DNA of 64,000 nt, taken from the NCBI GenBank assembly GCA_963070105.1, contig OY718804.1, positions 3,675,317-3,739,316 of the forward strand. The letters run 5' to 3'. The notes below the pieces were generated by a model, which saw only the letters and a list, made by a program, of their open reading frames with translations, made no database searches and was not told where the DNA came from. Source of the DNA: Litomosoides sigmodontis. Taxonomy: Eukaryota; Nematoda; Chromadorea; Rhabditida; Onchocercidae. Position numbers and translations under genes: made by a program. This document shows, piece by piece, positions 1-15,500 of this stretch; the stretch's first letter is position 1, and every line of letters starts with the position of its first letter.

Positions 1-906
1 GCATTATAATATGGATTATACACATTGTGTCACTTAATTAATAATCCATGACAGCACAGTCTTTGTTCTGTGGACAATTTCCGCACCTCGCAGGCAATCA
101 ATCGTTTCCATTTACCGCTGCTAACATAGCGCACTCACCGGACACTCACCATTGATGTGTCCACTACCCTCTGCTACGCATTCTTTGTTCCGCGATGTCC
201 GCTTAACCCTCCTCCTCACATTCCAGCTCTAAACTATCCTGCACATTAATTAAGCTATCCCCATAGACACGCACACACACACATATTATATGTGTACTTA
301 GTGGTCGAGAGCGATCAATTCCGACTTTCTACCGAATTCGAACTGATTGAACTTCACTTCCTGCGCACCTCTCGTTTCGCCTATCTCGCAGAAGGCAGTG
401 TTCTAGTGTCATTTTACGTTCTGAACTAATCTGATATTACGGTAACAGTTAGTAGTAAGTATCGTTTCTCCGATAAATCAATTATCAGCGACAACCTTCG
501 TCAACACAAACTATTCGGATAACTTACTCCGAAACTTCTAATTCACACGGTAACAAGCTGGCCAACTCTTAATTCACAACTCGTCATTTGGAATCGAAAA
601 ATTCGATTTCTTAATTCACAGCAAAGGCCTGCTATCAAAGAAAAAGTAAAATTGTACTTCTAAATTTATTGATGGCTTTCAATTTAGTACCGTGCCTTAA
701 GTTTAACACAGCCGAATTTAACACATTCACAGCGCTATATAATCTTAAATTTTACTTTATGTAATAGATAAATTTACAGGAAAATAAACAAATTGATAAA
801 AATTTAACAAACGAGATGACGAACAATAGTAGAAGTGGAAATTATAAATTGAAAAAATACATGCAACTAAAAGAATTTGTAAAATACGTCAAATTTTAGC
901 AAAATT
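1..906. other. Left-edge intergenic DNA
   Basis: This AT-rich stretch lies downstream of the tubulin stop codon. It holds a short CA run near 270-285 and no open frame with coding character on either strand. The part next to 907 should contain the tubulin 3' UTR. On the minus strand, AATAAA-like words occur near 665-670 and 780-790 and could serve as poly(A) signals, but none stands out. Confidence 0.5.
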
Positions 907-3263
<2,357 letters not shown>

Positions 3264-3317
3264 GCTTTCTTTCAAGTTGTTTTTCCACGCACAGCAATGA
3301 ATCGTTTAGATTTAGAA

Positions 3318-3327
3318 CTGAAAAAAA
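3318..3327 (-). promoter_or_regulatory. Candidate 5' acceptor (trans-splice or 5' UTR intron) of tubulin
   Basis: On the minus strand a TTTTTTTCAG acceptor lies about 55 bases upstream of the tubulin ATG. Many nematode mRNAs receive a spliced leader at such a site. It could equally be the end of a 5' UTR intron. Confidence 0.4.
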
Positions 3328-4204
3328 TTTCATCGGTCAATAACGAATGTCACGGAAATGCTTGCGCAACAGCATTGATACCTTTCAAAGCTACCTGAGC
3401 ATACGTCTAGCACCTTTAGGTCGATCCACTGATCACTTAACTTAACTTTATTAGTATCAGCTCCTTCCAATAATTTGAATAAAATACTATCACCCGTCCA
3501 TGTCTTTGCTATCAAAAGTGCTTCTACCTTGCTGATTGAAGTCTAAGATAATTGAATGATGCAAATTCTTGTTCCAACAGTTTCCGTCAGACTAGGTAGA
3601 TAAGTTATATATGACAGGGTAGATAAGGTAGATAAGTTATGCATGCTACTACCACCCTCTACCCTTTGCGCATGGAACACCAAAATATTCACCTCGTGGA
3701 ATATACGACATTGCAATTGATGGGCATAATATCGTCGATGAAAGCTTCCAATTAAATGTTCATCACTTTGATAAATTGCAGTGTCAAAGGAAGGTTCAAT
3801 GATTAGCGTTAATTGAAGGCGGAACACTTTTTGATCGTTCAGTTTCTCTTCAAAGCTTTTCTTTCATGCGAACTCAGTTTGTATTAGCAACGAAGAGCGA
3901 CAAACTGGTCAAATTCTTTATTATCACTTTGAGCAAAGATTAAAAAAACAGATTAACAGTGACTGGAATGTCAGTTCATTTCACAGGGCTATGCTGCCAC
4001 GCTTTTCTAATTTTAAATTTAAAATAAGAAAATAAAAATAAAACCTGCGCTGCATATTCCCCTCAACATTTAAACTGCAGAAAAATCACGTTAGAATTGA
4101 TGAAACTTTTAGGCATAAATGAAATAAGCATGCATGAAAATAGATTCATTTACCGAATTCATTTAGATTTAGTTGAAACAAAAACTGTTCGCTTTATTTT
4201 TTCA

Positions 4205-4246
4205 GAGACAGAGGGAAAGAGGAAGAGAGAAGAGAGAGAGAGAGAA
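4205..4246. repeat. GA-rich microsatellite
   Basis: Imperfect GA/GGA tract ending in an uninterrupted GA run, in non-coding DNA upstream of the tubulin gene. Confidence 0.85.
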
Positions 4247-4754
4247 TGACACAGTGAAAACATAAATTAATTGAATTGAAATGCATAAATTATTGGTAAT
4301 TTCAGAGAAGCACACAACAAATAACAAAATTCATCATAGACCATCATCCATCTCCTACTTCTTCACACTATCCTGACATGTAATGTTTAATCACATGTTT
4401 TTTCCTTATCATTTCTAATCAGTTCCTTATCACTCACTGATAACGATGACAACAGACAATTGTTGAGGATGATCGATCAATTTGTTGCATATCGCCAACA
4501 TTATGTACAAGAAGTACGATAACATTTAGCAAATTATTACCTTCTATTCCCAACTTACGGTACTTTTTTGCAATGTACATTTACAGTTCCAATGTACATT
4601 TACACAACCATTTGAGCAATTAATGCACATTCCTACCAGTTAGTTTCTTTAGAGCACAAAAGAAATAGCTGAAAAATTTCATTAAATGTCAACGAAACTT
4701 TTTTTACGCTATTATTTGAAGATACAAAGACAGTGAGATAAGAATGATAACGAT

Positions 4755-4779
4755 AACGACGACAACAACAACAACGACA

Positions 4780-4849
<70 letters not shown>

Positions 4850-4853
4850 TGAT
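4755..4853. repeat. GAC trinucleotide microsatellite (about 100 bp)
   Basis: Begins as mixed AAC/GAC triplets and becomes a pure GAC run of more than 20 units, ending in GATGATGG. It is GC-richer than everything around it. It would read as poly-Asp, poly-Thr or poly-Arg, but no exon boundary or flanking coding sequence supports translation. Confidence 0.9.
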
Positions 4854-5327
4854 GGTGAAATTTGGTATATATAATTTTTTTCTACATTTCTAAATAATGT
4901 TTAAATGAGCAAATATTCTTGTTTAATAAAATGTACAGAGAATCTCTCATTAAGATCTAATTAAAATTGCAGATAAATTTTAAAATTAAAAAAAGAAAAA
5001 TGAAAATACGCAAAAAAATGTATGTTGAAAATGAAAATTATTTCTCTAATTTTCCATGTAAAACAAAAACATTTTAGAATTGTTACAACTACAACAACAT
5101 TTACAACGTATTGATTAATTAATTCATTAATTAGGAAGAATATAGTGCTGCATTATTATTCGTTTATTGCTTAAGCAAAAAAAAAAGAAAAAAAGCACGT
5201 ATAATAAATTATTTAACTTCTCAATTTTGCACTTAGCTTTAAGATTTGAGAAAAAAAAATATTAAAACTAAAAAAAAAATCTCATTTACAAATAATAATT
5301 TACAAATAATTGATATTGTGCGGTTGT

Positions 5328-8300
5328 CTAAGTGGCAGACGTTACATTGACGTGTTGAAACCTCCATCGCTGCCGGTCGTTGCTCGCGTCGCAAACCCTC
5401 ATCACTAACATCGTATTATCATCGCTTAGTGTTAGACAGTTATGTGATATCGGATGATATAGTCGACCTGTCTAGAAGAATGGTCATTGATTAATTATGA
5501 CTAATTTATGACAATTTATACCGGAACACTTGATATTGCATAATGTAAAATATGAAGTAGTGAAAATTTCACACTCTATTAAATTAATCACAATTAAAAT
5601 TAGAAAGAATTAATTGTAAACTTTTTTTACAATTAAAATTTTTTTTCCAAATTTAAATGTAAAAATAAATGAGAAAAAAAAATTGACCGTATGATTGTAT
5701 TGCCACAATTGATTGCCTTTAGAACCGTGACATTCGTAAGTTACCGGTGAACCTCTACCCGTATAATCAATGCAATATTCATCACGTCGTATTTCACCAG
5801 CTTTACTTAACAACCAAAACTAAAAGATTCGTTGTGATAAGAGCGTTACCATCAACTCATTTACTCTAAAATATCAATGGAGTAAAAAAAATTGAAGAAA
5901 TTATCCAGAAGTTTGTGAAATTATAAAATTAATTTCCAATTTAATACCTGATTACCGCCCTGTAAATGACATGGATATGGTATAACACTCTCGTTTACAG
6001 CATTTCGACCAACATCATGATCTACGCAATACTTACGATTACCAAGATTACGAATCTTCAACAAATTAGCTAGATTTTATATTTCAAAAATAAGATGAAA
6101 AAAACAAGCACCGAAGAAATTACTGTCATTTTACTTTCATTTTATAAAGTTCAAATTTTACATAGAATTGAACAGCAAAAAAGTGTAAATATCCCCAACT
6201 AGTCAGCGCTATTAATAAATGCTTTCCAGAAACAATAACTGTGATCACGTCACACGGATAGTGCTAGAAGAGAGTTAAAAATTGAAAATGTTAATTAAAT
6301 TTCAAAATCACTCTGTGATATGAAGTTGTGCGCAACGTAAAAGAAGTTGCACATTTTAGTAAGGCGAAAAACTTACTTCACCGCTAGCAACTGCATCGGA
6401 CGGTAGGAATAAGTCTGGAAATATATTATCTAAGTACCACTTAAATGAGTGACATTTTAAACGTTCGCGTAATTTTTTTCGTTCTGATACATCGCCAAAA
6501 TCTCCCTGAAATTTGTTTTCTGCAACCGATAAATTTCAAGAAAAGATAAAAAAAAGTGATAAGTAAGGTATCGTAGCATTTTTATTTATAACACGTCAAA
6601 ACAACTGAAAATTAATTTCATTTCATGGCGAATTTTTTTCTCGGATAAGATCATTTGGATTAGCAAAAAGTTAATTGGATTTGCAAAAAAGAAATTAAAC
6701 AAAAAAAAAGCAATGAGGAAAATGAGTACCAGCTTATGATTGATCCGACTGTAATAAATTTCTTTAAATTCATCCAACCATACCTTAAAGAAAAATTTCA
6801 AATTCAACAAAATTTCAATTAATTCCAAAATTCTTAATCATTTTTACTTATCAAAGGAAAAAACACATGAAAATAACAACGAAAATCTTCCACTAATGAC
6901 TTACCTTATAATTACTACTACTACTACTACTACTAGTGGTAGTAGCATTAGTAGTAAGTAGCGGAAAGTAAAAGATTACATTTTAATATCATTATTTATC
7001 ACATTCAGCCAAAAATCCTTCAAAATTAAAATTACGCAAAAAAAATTTGATTTAGAAATTATAACATAAATTTCGAATTTTTAAACTATTTTAGAGCACC
7101 TTCAAATAATTAATTTAAATATTGAAAAGTACCTCAGCTAAACGAATGTTATTCCTCTGTAGCACATTAACACCTGTTCTCCACTTATATGGTGATTTTT
7201 TACGAAAGATATGACCAACATGACTGCATGGTACCACTTCTAGGCGACCTCCACACATCCATATCTATGAAATGTGCGATGAAATTATTAAAACTTTCAG
7301 CAGTCACTCAGGTTAATAGAAAAATAGAAGCTAAAGTGCAAAAATTTTCAAATTCTGCTGTTTTGTTCGTGTAAAATTTAAACAAACAAACAATTTAAAT
7401 TAAAAAATTCCCTCACCTTAAATGAAATTTCAAGATTTTCACCACCCCAAATATCAAAACCGGGATCGTAACCACCAAGCTTCTCAAAATACGCTCGATC
7501 AATGGAAAATAATCCTCCGGCCATTGTTGGTGATCTGAACAATAGTTGCGTATTTTCTAATTTCTTCCAAACTATTTCTATGATAATAAAAATCAATCAG
7601 CAAATTTTGAAACGATTGCACTCATCAAATTAACCTAAAATGATAGGAACCTGAAATGATAATGATGGAAATAACTAACGGCACAGGATCAATCCGTGAT
7701 TTCATTGCTCGATAGTCACGTTCCGGCAGTGTATGCCAGTTGAAAACAAGACCCCAGTTAAATCCACCAACACTCAAACGATGATGACTTGACAAGTGAT
7801 ACTGTAGTGTTTCCAGATCAATTGTGTCAATTACAGGTGTCACAACATTTGTCCAATTGTCCGCTATTCGATCCAACAACGGCTCAAGCCATCCTAAAAC
7901 TCAATTAACAAATATTGTAAGCAAAAAGGAAAACGCTTGTGAATTCAAAGAAATAAAAAAAAATACAGTTAAATTTGCATGCAATTAGGTTTTAACTTAA
8001 ATTTCGAACTTTAAATGGTAGAAATAAAAAGCAGCGTTTACATACTGTCCATGCATTCGCAGTGTGAATCCAAATAAGTCAACACTTTGCCAGTTGCAAC
8101 CGAAGCACCTCTAAGTCGAGCACGAATCAAACCCATCCGACTTTCCAATCTTACTATTCGAACTTTACCAAACTGACTCATATAATCTTCCAGCGGTTTC
8201 TGAAAATTCAATTAATCTCTTAGTGAAACCGGTTTACACTTATTTAGATGATTCTAATTCACAAGCACAATTTTCATACTTTTTTTTGAACACACTGAAA

Positions 8301-10598
8301 ATTTTAAAAAATAGAAAAATTCGCTTCCACATTATCAGTTACAACAAATTGAATTTAGCATTTGTGTATATCGAGTATAAATTTTAAATTAGATTACAAT
8401 GCTAATTCCTAATGATGAATTAAGTATGAAAGATGAAAGATGAGAGGTTCACCAAATGGTCATTTTTTTTCTCATCATCACCTTTAGGTGTTCAAAATCG
8501 GAGAAATCATCGACGAGAATGATTTCTTTAAGCAGATGGACAGGTGTTCGTTCCAGTACACTGTGCACTGTGCGCAGAAGTACTGACCAAGCTTCGTTGT
8601 GGAAACAAATAATCACCGATGTATCCGGCAGATTATCGCGATAAGATGCTTTCTGACAGCTAAAAATTTTCATCAAATTTCTCCCCCCTTATTAAAAAAT
8701 TTTAAAATCTAAAATTTCACAAACATTTAGCTTGAATTTACAAAATTTTCACACACATGAATAAAATAAGTCATCAAAACTGATCATCGTAAAAAGTTGC
8801 TAACTGATGAATGCAACAATTCTTCTTTTATTATTACAATAATTTCATTTTACAACATTCAACAGAAATGTTTTATACAATTTCTCTCCCCCCTCTCTCT
8901 TTTACCCTCTCTTTTTGCCGCACTCTTTTTCATTTACCAAACAATATCAAAGAAATTTAAACTGTCACGATAGAAGAAAAAGAAGAATGAAGAGAGAAAT
9001 AAATTTTTGAAATAAATTGAATTGAAAAATGCCTACCAAAAAAAAATTTCATTATTCTTTTTTTACAAATTTTCTAATGTAAAGAATTTTAGTAAAGAAA
9101 AATGAAGAATTATTTCAAACATAAAAAAATAAATATAATAAATCTACTAACAGTTCGTCAGTGTTATTTGGAAGTGACCGATGGATAGAAATCATATTGG
9201 AGGCGTACTCATTAAAAGAATTCCGCTTAAATCCTTCATCAAATAATTTACGATCTGTTGATGATAATTTCTGGAGAAATTTACATCAAAAGATTATTTA
9301 AACAAAAAATATTTCGATAATTTTCGATAATAACTGCAAGAGCAAAAAAAGATATTAGAGAGTGGAAATTTTCCAATGAAAGTTGACAAGAAAGAAATTG
9401 GAAGTTTGAATTTCAAACTATCACACTTTTTACAGGCTATGACATCATGCAGTCATTGCCTTACCGAAAGCATAAATGAAACATTTCAAACGTTAAAATT
9501 TTATATTTTCTTTTTTTGTCATAAGCAAAATACCTTTTTGTCAATTTTAACGCCAGCACCAAATTCACCTGGTTGATTCGGATCATCTTGTTTGTAGATT
9601 GGACTACCTTCCATATAAACAAAACGTTTTGGTTGCGGAATATTCGGCTATAAGCGAGTGGAAACAAAAAGCTGATAAAGCTTTTTGAATAAATTTAGCA
9701 ACAAATTTCTCGTAATTATTACTAATTAAATTTTTATACAAGAATTTGCTAAATCTTTTTTTTTTTTAAATTAAAAATGAATAGAAAAATTTGTGTGATT
9801 GTTACCTTTTCCATTCCATTATTATCTTCGCCAGCAATTTCAACAACTGCATGCCCCACTCTCCGCAACTCTTTACTTTCTCTCAAATTTTCATTAATTT
9901 CAAGCACATGTAACTTTTCATTCATACTACCACTCCTATTGCTATTACGGCTAATTTCGCCTTGTTGCTTGGAATTATCCATTACAGTATAGCCCTCCTC
10001 CTGTAGCTGTAACTGTCGACCGACCGGTTCCTTCAGCAACAACCCACGTCCACGACTGTGACCACCACCCTAAATGTTACATTGAAAAGATTAGATGTTT
10101 GAAAATTTCTTCATTTCATCTAACATGCAATAGGTGAAAGCAAAACGGCAATTTATGAACAACACTTTCAACTATCACCAAATAATTTTACCTTATTGTA
10201 ACGTTCGTTGAAATTGAAATTAAAAAAAAAAAAAAGAAAAACATTTCTGTTCAAGAAAATATATACATTGAATTAAAATGATTCAATATCAACTAATCAA
10301 TAAGTGTTAAATGATAGAAGCGATCACTAGCATAATGATATATGGATAAGTAAGTGAGTGATAAGGAGGTATACACGCATAGTTACAGCGATAACCGAAA
10401 AATGAAATTTACCGAATTTTGATTAGAAAGTGAGATCAACGTTGTGATAATCCAATAAGCTCCAATTAGTGATAAAATATTGAGGAGAATGTTACGTCGC
10501 TGGTTGGAACGCGTGTGAAACATTCGACAGATTGATGAAATAGGTGATTGAAATAATGAACTTTGTGAAAATGTACCCAATGAACGTTTCAATGCCAT
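5328..10598 (-). CDS. Polypeptide N-acetylgalactosaminyltransferase, 14 exons, 681 aa
   Basis: Golgi type II membrane enzyme that starts mucin-type O-glycans by moving GalNAc from UDP-GalNAc to Ser/Thr. Exons in transcription order: 10413-10598, 9806-10069, 9534-9647, 9152-9270, 8482-8659, 8046-8199, 7680-7893, 7417-7534, 7133-7264, 6730-6783, 6377-6505, 5948-6055, 5688-5819, 5328-5471. All phases close. There is a short basic cytosolic tail, a membrane anchor (about residues 37-57) and a stem with GGGHSRGRG. The GT-A domain has [17 protein letters not shown], the metal-binding DSHCE (DXH) near 331-336, and DIWGGENLE near 436-444. The ricin-type lectin domain (about 555-681) has three repeats, CVD, CID and CLT, with NQFW, NQLW and RQRW. 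The last exon is short and easily missed; it is supported by the third QxW repeat. This is a GALNT/gly family member; the exact paralogue was not resolved. Confidence 0.95.
6909..6957. repeat. ACT triplet run with partial inverted copy in a GalNAc-T intron
   Basis: A run of ACT triplets is followed at once by AGT triplets (tagtggtagtagc, then tagtag), so the tract can fold back on itself. It lies in the intron between exons 9 and 10 (intron 6784-7132). Confidence 0.7.
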
Positions 10599-10948
10599 CT
10601 TATGGCAAAAAAAAAAAACGAAAATTGGCAAAAGTTTTTTCTCTCTTTCTCTTTTTTCTTCGCCTGCTTCTCTCTCTTCTTCCTCTCTCTTCGTCGTCTA
10701 TAAGTTAGGAAAGGATGAAAGACTAATTAGGCAATGCAAAAATTGTTTCCGTGAATGCCTGACAAGAAATGAATTGCTTTCACTTCCAATCCTTCCCTTT
10801 TTTTTCCGCTGAAATCCGTTGATCACTTCCTGCAATAGCCCTATTTTTTTTTGCGTAAATTTTATGAAATATTTTTATTTTTGTAAAATTTGACAGACAT
10901 AGGATGAAAGAGAAGAATGAGCTGGAAGAAAGAACGGTGAAAGTGGTG

Positions 10949-10998
10949 AGATAGAGAGAAAGAGAGGAGAAGAGAGGGAGAGGGAGAAAGAGAGAAGA
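10949..10998. repeat. GA-rich microsatellite
   Basis: Imperfect GAGA tract with G-rich interruptions, upstream of the GalNAc-T gene. A matching CT-rich tract lies at about 10640-10695. Confidence 0.8.
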
Positions 10999-11799
10999 TT
11001 TAAAAATGTATGAAGATTTCAGATGAAGGAGAGGAAAAATGAAAATAGTAGAATGAATGTTTTGCTTTATAAATGAACATTGAAATCATTTCTTTACATT
11101 AAAATAACAAAATGTTGGGAAAACAATTTCTTCCTTTCATACAACAATTTTAGAGAAAGGAATTTACAAGTTGCATATTTGCTATTTCGATGTTTTATTT
11201 TCGTAAATATTTCATACACATCGAAGAGAGTAACATTCAAATGGGTACGACACATCAATGATTTGTTATCGTGAACTATTAAGTGAATAATTAAATTACG
11301 GGAAACATTTTCCAAACTTCTAACCTTTCAAAGTATCAAATAATCCCAAAGCAAAGGCATGGTTGATTTTCGAATGTTTCCAGTATGGATGTGAATAATT
11401 CTCTTGATTAATTAATTAATCGTCAAGCAAAAAATTTATGAAATGTGTTGTGGGTGTTAATTGATTGGAAGGAAGCGAGTAATTCCAATCAGATCAGTTA
11501 ATCACTGAAAACAAATTACGCATGCAAATTTCTGGAAAAATTAATTTTTAATGCTTTACACGTTATATGAATTTATTTTAGCACGATGAAAGGTAATTAA
11601 GAGAGGTGTGTTGCAAAAGCTATTTATATCTGATTATATCATCAATTCAATTAATAATTATTAAACGTCAATTAGAAGCACTGCTTCTATCATTCTTCCT
11701 GCTCAAGTGATAATTGATTGCTCCTACAACTTATCCATTCCACATTTCCAAAATTTTCCTACCAAATGGTTGAATATATTTATGCGATGAAATTTTTAT

Positions 11800-11859
11800 T
11801 CCGAAAGTATCCGTAAATTTCATCGAAATATATCAATAAAATTTACGGATACTTTCGGA
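11800..11859. repeat. Perfect inverted repeat, 21-bp arms, 18-base loop
   Basis: The left arm (11800-11820, core ccgaaagtatccgtaaattt) is the exact reverse complement of the right arm (11839-11859). The loop is 18 bases and AT-rich. The stem stops sharply at both outer ends. It could be a hairpin RNA, a small foldback element or a protein-binding palindrome. No gene is adjacent. Confidence 0.9.
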
Positions 11860-12511
11860 TACATTTTACACAAGCAAGCTGATTTCTTCGGTTACTCTAA
11901 TTACGATGATATCGATGATAGCTGGACACGCAGACGCAGATGAGTGATGAACGTCGATTACGTGAAATGGGTAATTGCGAAAAAAAACAGAGGAAAAAAA
12001 ATTCATCAATTTCATTTCTCTTCTCAGAAAAAAAGAATATGAGGAGAAGGAAATGCATGAGAAGTTGAACAATTTAAGGCACTGCTATGATATGATGTAA
12101 ACTTATGAAATTAAAGGAAGAGAGAAAAAGTGCAAAAATTGGAATCATTCACACTTGAAAGGTGAAATTCTGCTAATTTCAAATGGAACAGCTAAACTAT
12201 TTTAATCTATCGCTCCTTCTTAATCACTACCTGCTTCACCTATGATAGGAGTGACTAGAGGAGGAAGTGGGAAATTTGGGAGGCGAAGGTGAAGGAAGGC
12301 AAAGAGTTGTGATTGCATTAAAGGAAGTATGCATAATGAATCATCGTCGCATAGTGGGACGAACACAATTAAATACAAAGTACCAATTTCAAAAACAAGC
12401 AATCCCACTACTTGCGCAATTAATCAATAAACCGTTGTGTACATCGATTAGCACGTGAAAAAAAAAAATTAAAAATTAGCCCTGCTAGATTCATTCCTTC
12501 TATACCAAACA

Positions 12512-12516
12512 CTCAA

Positions 12517-12547
<31 letters not shown>

Positions 12548-12556
12548 CAGCAACAC
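12512..12556. repeat. CAG/CAA trinucleotide run
   Basis: A CAG run of eight units continues as CAA/CAG triplets and then AACAC. It resembles a poly-Gln stretch, but the surrounding frames have stops and no exon is supported. Confidence 0.85.
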
Positions 12557-15500
12557 AGCCAATACTAATGTTAAACGTGTGAGGTAAATAATTACTTTGA
12601 TTATTAAATAGAAAATTTAGGAGGGAAAAAAATTAGGAATTAAAAAAAATTCAAACTTATGCAAAAAAAAGGCGAAATTATTTTGCTTTTACAGACGTCT
12701 GATTGATTTATTCGAAATGATTTTTCCTAGCAATTCCACTAATTGTCGCACTACTTAGTAGCGATAATTGCTAAATGGAAAATTCTCTCGAATTATCCTC
12801 CCTTCCTTTAAACATTGCGTTGCATTCATTCTTTTTGATAAATGTGAAATTAGAAATTCCTGCCACCCACACGCTCCATCTCTTCTCCCTTTCTACATAT
12901 GCAAATTTCCCGATGCTTTATTGCAAGAAGGATGAAAGTTGATAGGTTCTGATAGCATCAAAAAGAATGAATGAATGACTGAATGGGCGCAAATGTATAT
13001 ATTTAGAAAGTATTACGCATGGATGAAATAGATAAGAGTGCTAGATGAAGCGGCCATCGTTCAGCTCACTTCTACCACACCTCAGTGAGACCAAATGTAA
13101 GTCTGAGCAAACTTTCGGCAAACTTAAAAAGGGTGCAGTAAGTTTGTGAGGTAGGAAAAAAAAATTTCCAATATCACAAAAAAATCACTGACCACAACAT
13201 AGCAATAGTGAGGAAAAAATTTCAAACGATCGGTGGTTACAGCGTTGGGTTTCCAAGGTTACCGACGACATTTCCATGATGATGGAAGATTCGCTCGGAT
13301 CTTTCAGCAAATAATCAATCGCACTGGAATAATGGAATAATCGAAATGCAAAAGAGAAAAGTTGCACGAATGCGAAATTACTGCAAATGATTTGTGGTCC
13401 TTTTAGGTTAGCGTATTAATTGGAAGAAGTAATTACTTAAGTTTGTGCACACTTATAATTAACTGTTTTTTTTGTTTGGGGTAATTAAAGTTCTTTTTTT
13501 AGCTTAATTTGACTAAAGGAAAATGTTAAATTTCAATCTATCTGTTAATGCTTGACAAAAGTATTTGTCAAAATTTGAGGAAAAGATTGTGAAAAGAAAA
13601 AAAAAAGAAATACGATAGAAATCCTTGCTGTCTTACTAACACTCGTCAATTTATAATTTATTGTTTATCTCTTAATTTAAATAAACTCATTTGATCGTAA
13701 AACATCAAATCAGTCTTACATTCATTTCCTGATCAGGAAGGAGCAATGATCACGCTGTGAGATCTCAAAAATATAAATTAACCTCATCGATTTCACTTGC
13801 CAACAACAGATGGTAAAGAACTGAAGAAAATGAAGGAAAGATATTCTAATTTTTCATTCATTAAGGCTCACTGCAATTTGAATAGCAAAGCTGAAAGTGA
13901 AATGAATTATCAAATAAATGAGGGAACTTTCTTAATATTTCCTCGACTACCTCATTTACCGATGTCGAAATGAAACTTTTAATTGAATTTTTTTTAACAT
14001 TATAGACGCCTAAGTGGAAATTTTAAATTAAATTAAATTTTTTTTCCTTTTCTTCTTTTTTCTAAACAATAAATGAAGGAAGTTAGGAGGAAGATAAGAC
14101 AGAGTTCGAGCAACAGCCGTTAATGTTCAAAGAATGTTGAAGTACGTGGAAGTACGGATAAATAAATATATCGGTGAAATGTGAATTACATATGTCGACC
14201 ATCTTGACCCATTAAAAATTTGAATGTCAACCGTTAACTTACTCCAAATAATTCGATACCTCGAAAAGGTTACGGAGGAATCGAATGACCTGAAATATGA
14301 GGATTCTCACATATCTTTCTACAAATATTTCAACGCTCAACAACCTAATATGGCAATTCAGACTACTTGTCACGTGGGGTTTTTTTTGTTGGAAAGAAAA
14401 ATGGAAATTAAGATGTGAGAGGAAGAGGAAAATGTTCTGCCAAAATATACAATTTCAAAATACAATTATTACAAATATCTCATATCACACATTTATAAAA
14501 TTCAAATTGCGAAATAAGTGAGTGACCCAAAAAGATTTCAAATATTTTCACCAAGTAAAAAAAAAACGATTCTAAATGCTTTAAAATGGTGCCGCCAGCG
14601 AATGATTGGAACATTTATTTTTTAAATTGTCGCTTTTTTCTCTCAATTGCGATTATCATTGGGGAAAAATGGCGAGAAAATAAAACTAAAAGAGTATAAT
14701 TGAGAATAAAACTAATAAAAGGAATTATTTTTATAAAATTCACTTAATGTGAAAATTGTTAGCGAGCCGTTCTTTTTGTTTTTGATTAATGAAAATTAGC
14801 TTAACTTAACCAAATTCGAATAGATTCAGAGGAAAGCAAATTCATTTATTTTAAGCAATAATTAGCTCACTTTTTTGTTGAATGAGAAAGGCAATGTCAT
14901 TCAATCAAAAGTAATTTATTTTGCAATCGCACGTTTTCTTTTTTTTTTTTTTATTAAAGCATCATAAATTGAAATTAAAATATGAAAGCGCGCATTTTTT
15001 TCAAGTGCTTCAATTGCTCTGACACTTCTCATTAGATAAACGTCCGGAAGGAATAAAAATTTAAATACATGCTTCGTGCATTAAGTTTCGTTCAAAAAGA
15101 TTTTATTCAAAAAAAAACATTTTTACTTCGCGCAATGTTCTACGTGAGGAGGAAGTTCGACTCTTGAAAATGGTAAACGGACGAGAAGTGTAAAAGTAGA
15201 ACATGCGATTAGCATCTCGCATTAATTAATTAATTGATAGTATTATTTCAATTGTAAAAGCACTTTTCATCTTCATAACCACACCTTTCGAAATGTAATA
15301 AGCGGCGTCATAAGAAATACCAACCATTTGGCTTTAGTTGATATCAGTGATAGAACGAGCGAAACTTAAATTTAAATAAATTTACGATTTTGTATGATTT
15401 ACAGTATCGGTGACAGGATATGCAAAATAAATTTGAATAAAAAATTTGCGCTTTAGCATGATCTCCGAAGTATTAGTGATAGAATAAATGAAGCCAAAAT

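Larger units (their letters stand above)
3330..5327. other. Intergenic region, tubulin to GalNAc-T
   Basis: This is the promoter side of the tubulin gene and the 3' side of the GalNAc-transferase gene. It carries a GA-rich tract (4205-4246) and a GAC tract (4755-4853). On the minus strand AATAAA (plus-strand tttatt at about 5163-5168) lies about 160 bases past the GalNAc-T stop and is a plausible poly(A) signal. No further coding exon was found. Confidence 0.5.

Noticed and set aside
5319..5400. tRNA-like start (gcggttgtctaagtggcagac) on the plus strand
   Set aside because: No B-box or acceptor-stem partner; the minus strand codes for the last exon of the GalNAc-transferase.
12512..12556. 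Poly-Gln coding exon
   Set aside because: The CAG run has stops nearby in the Gln frame and no supporting splice sites.
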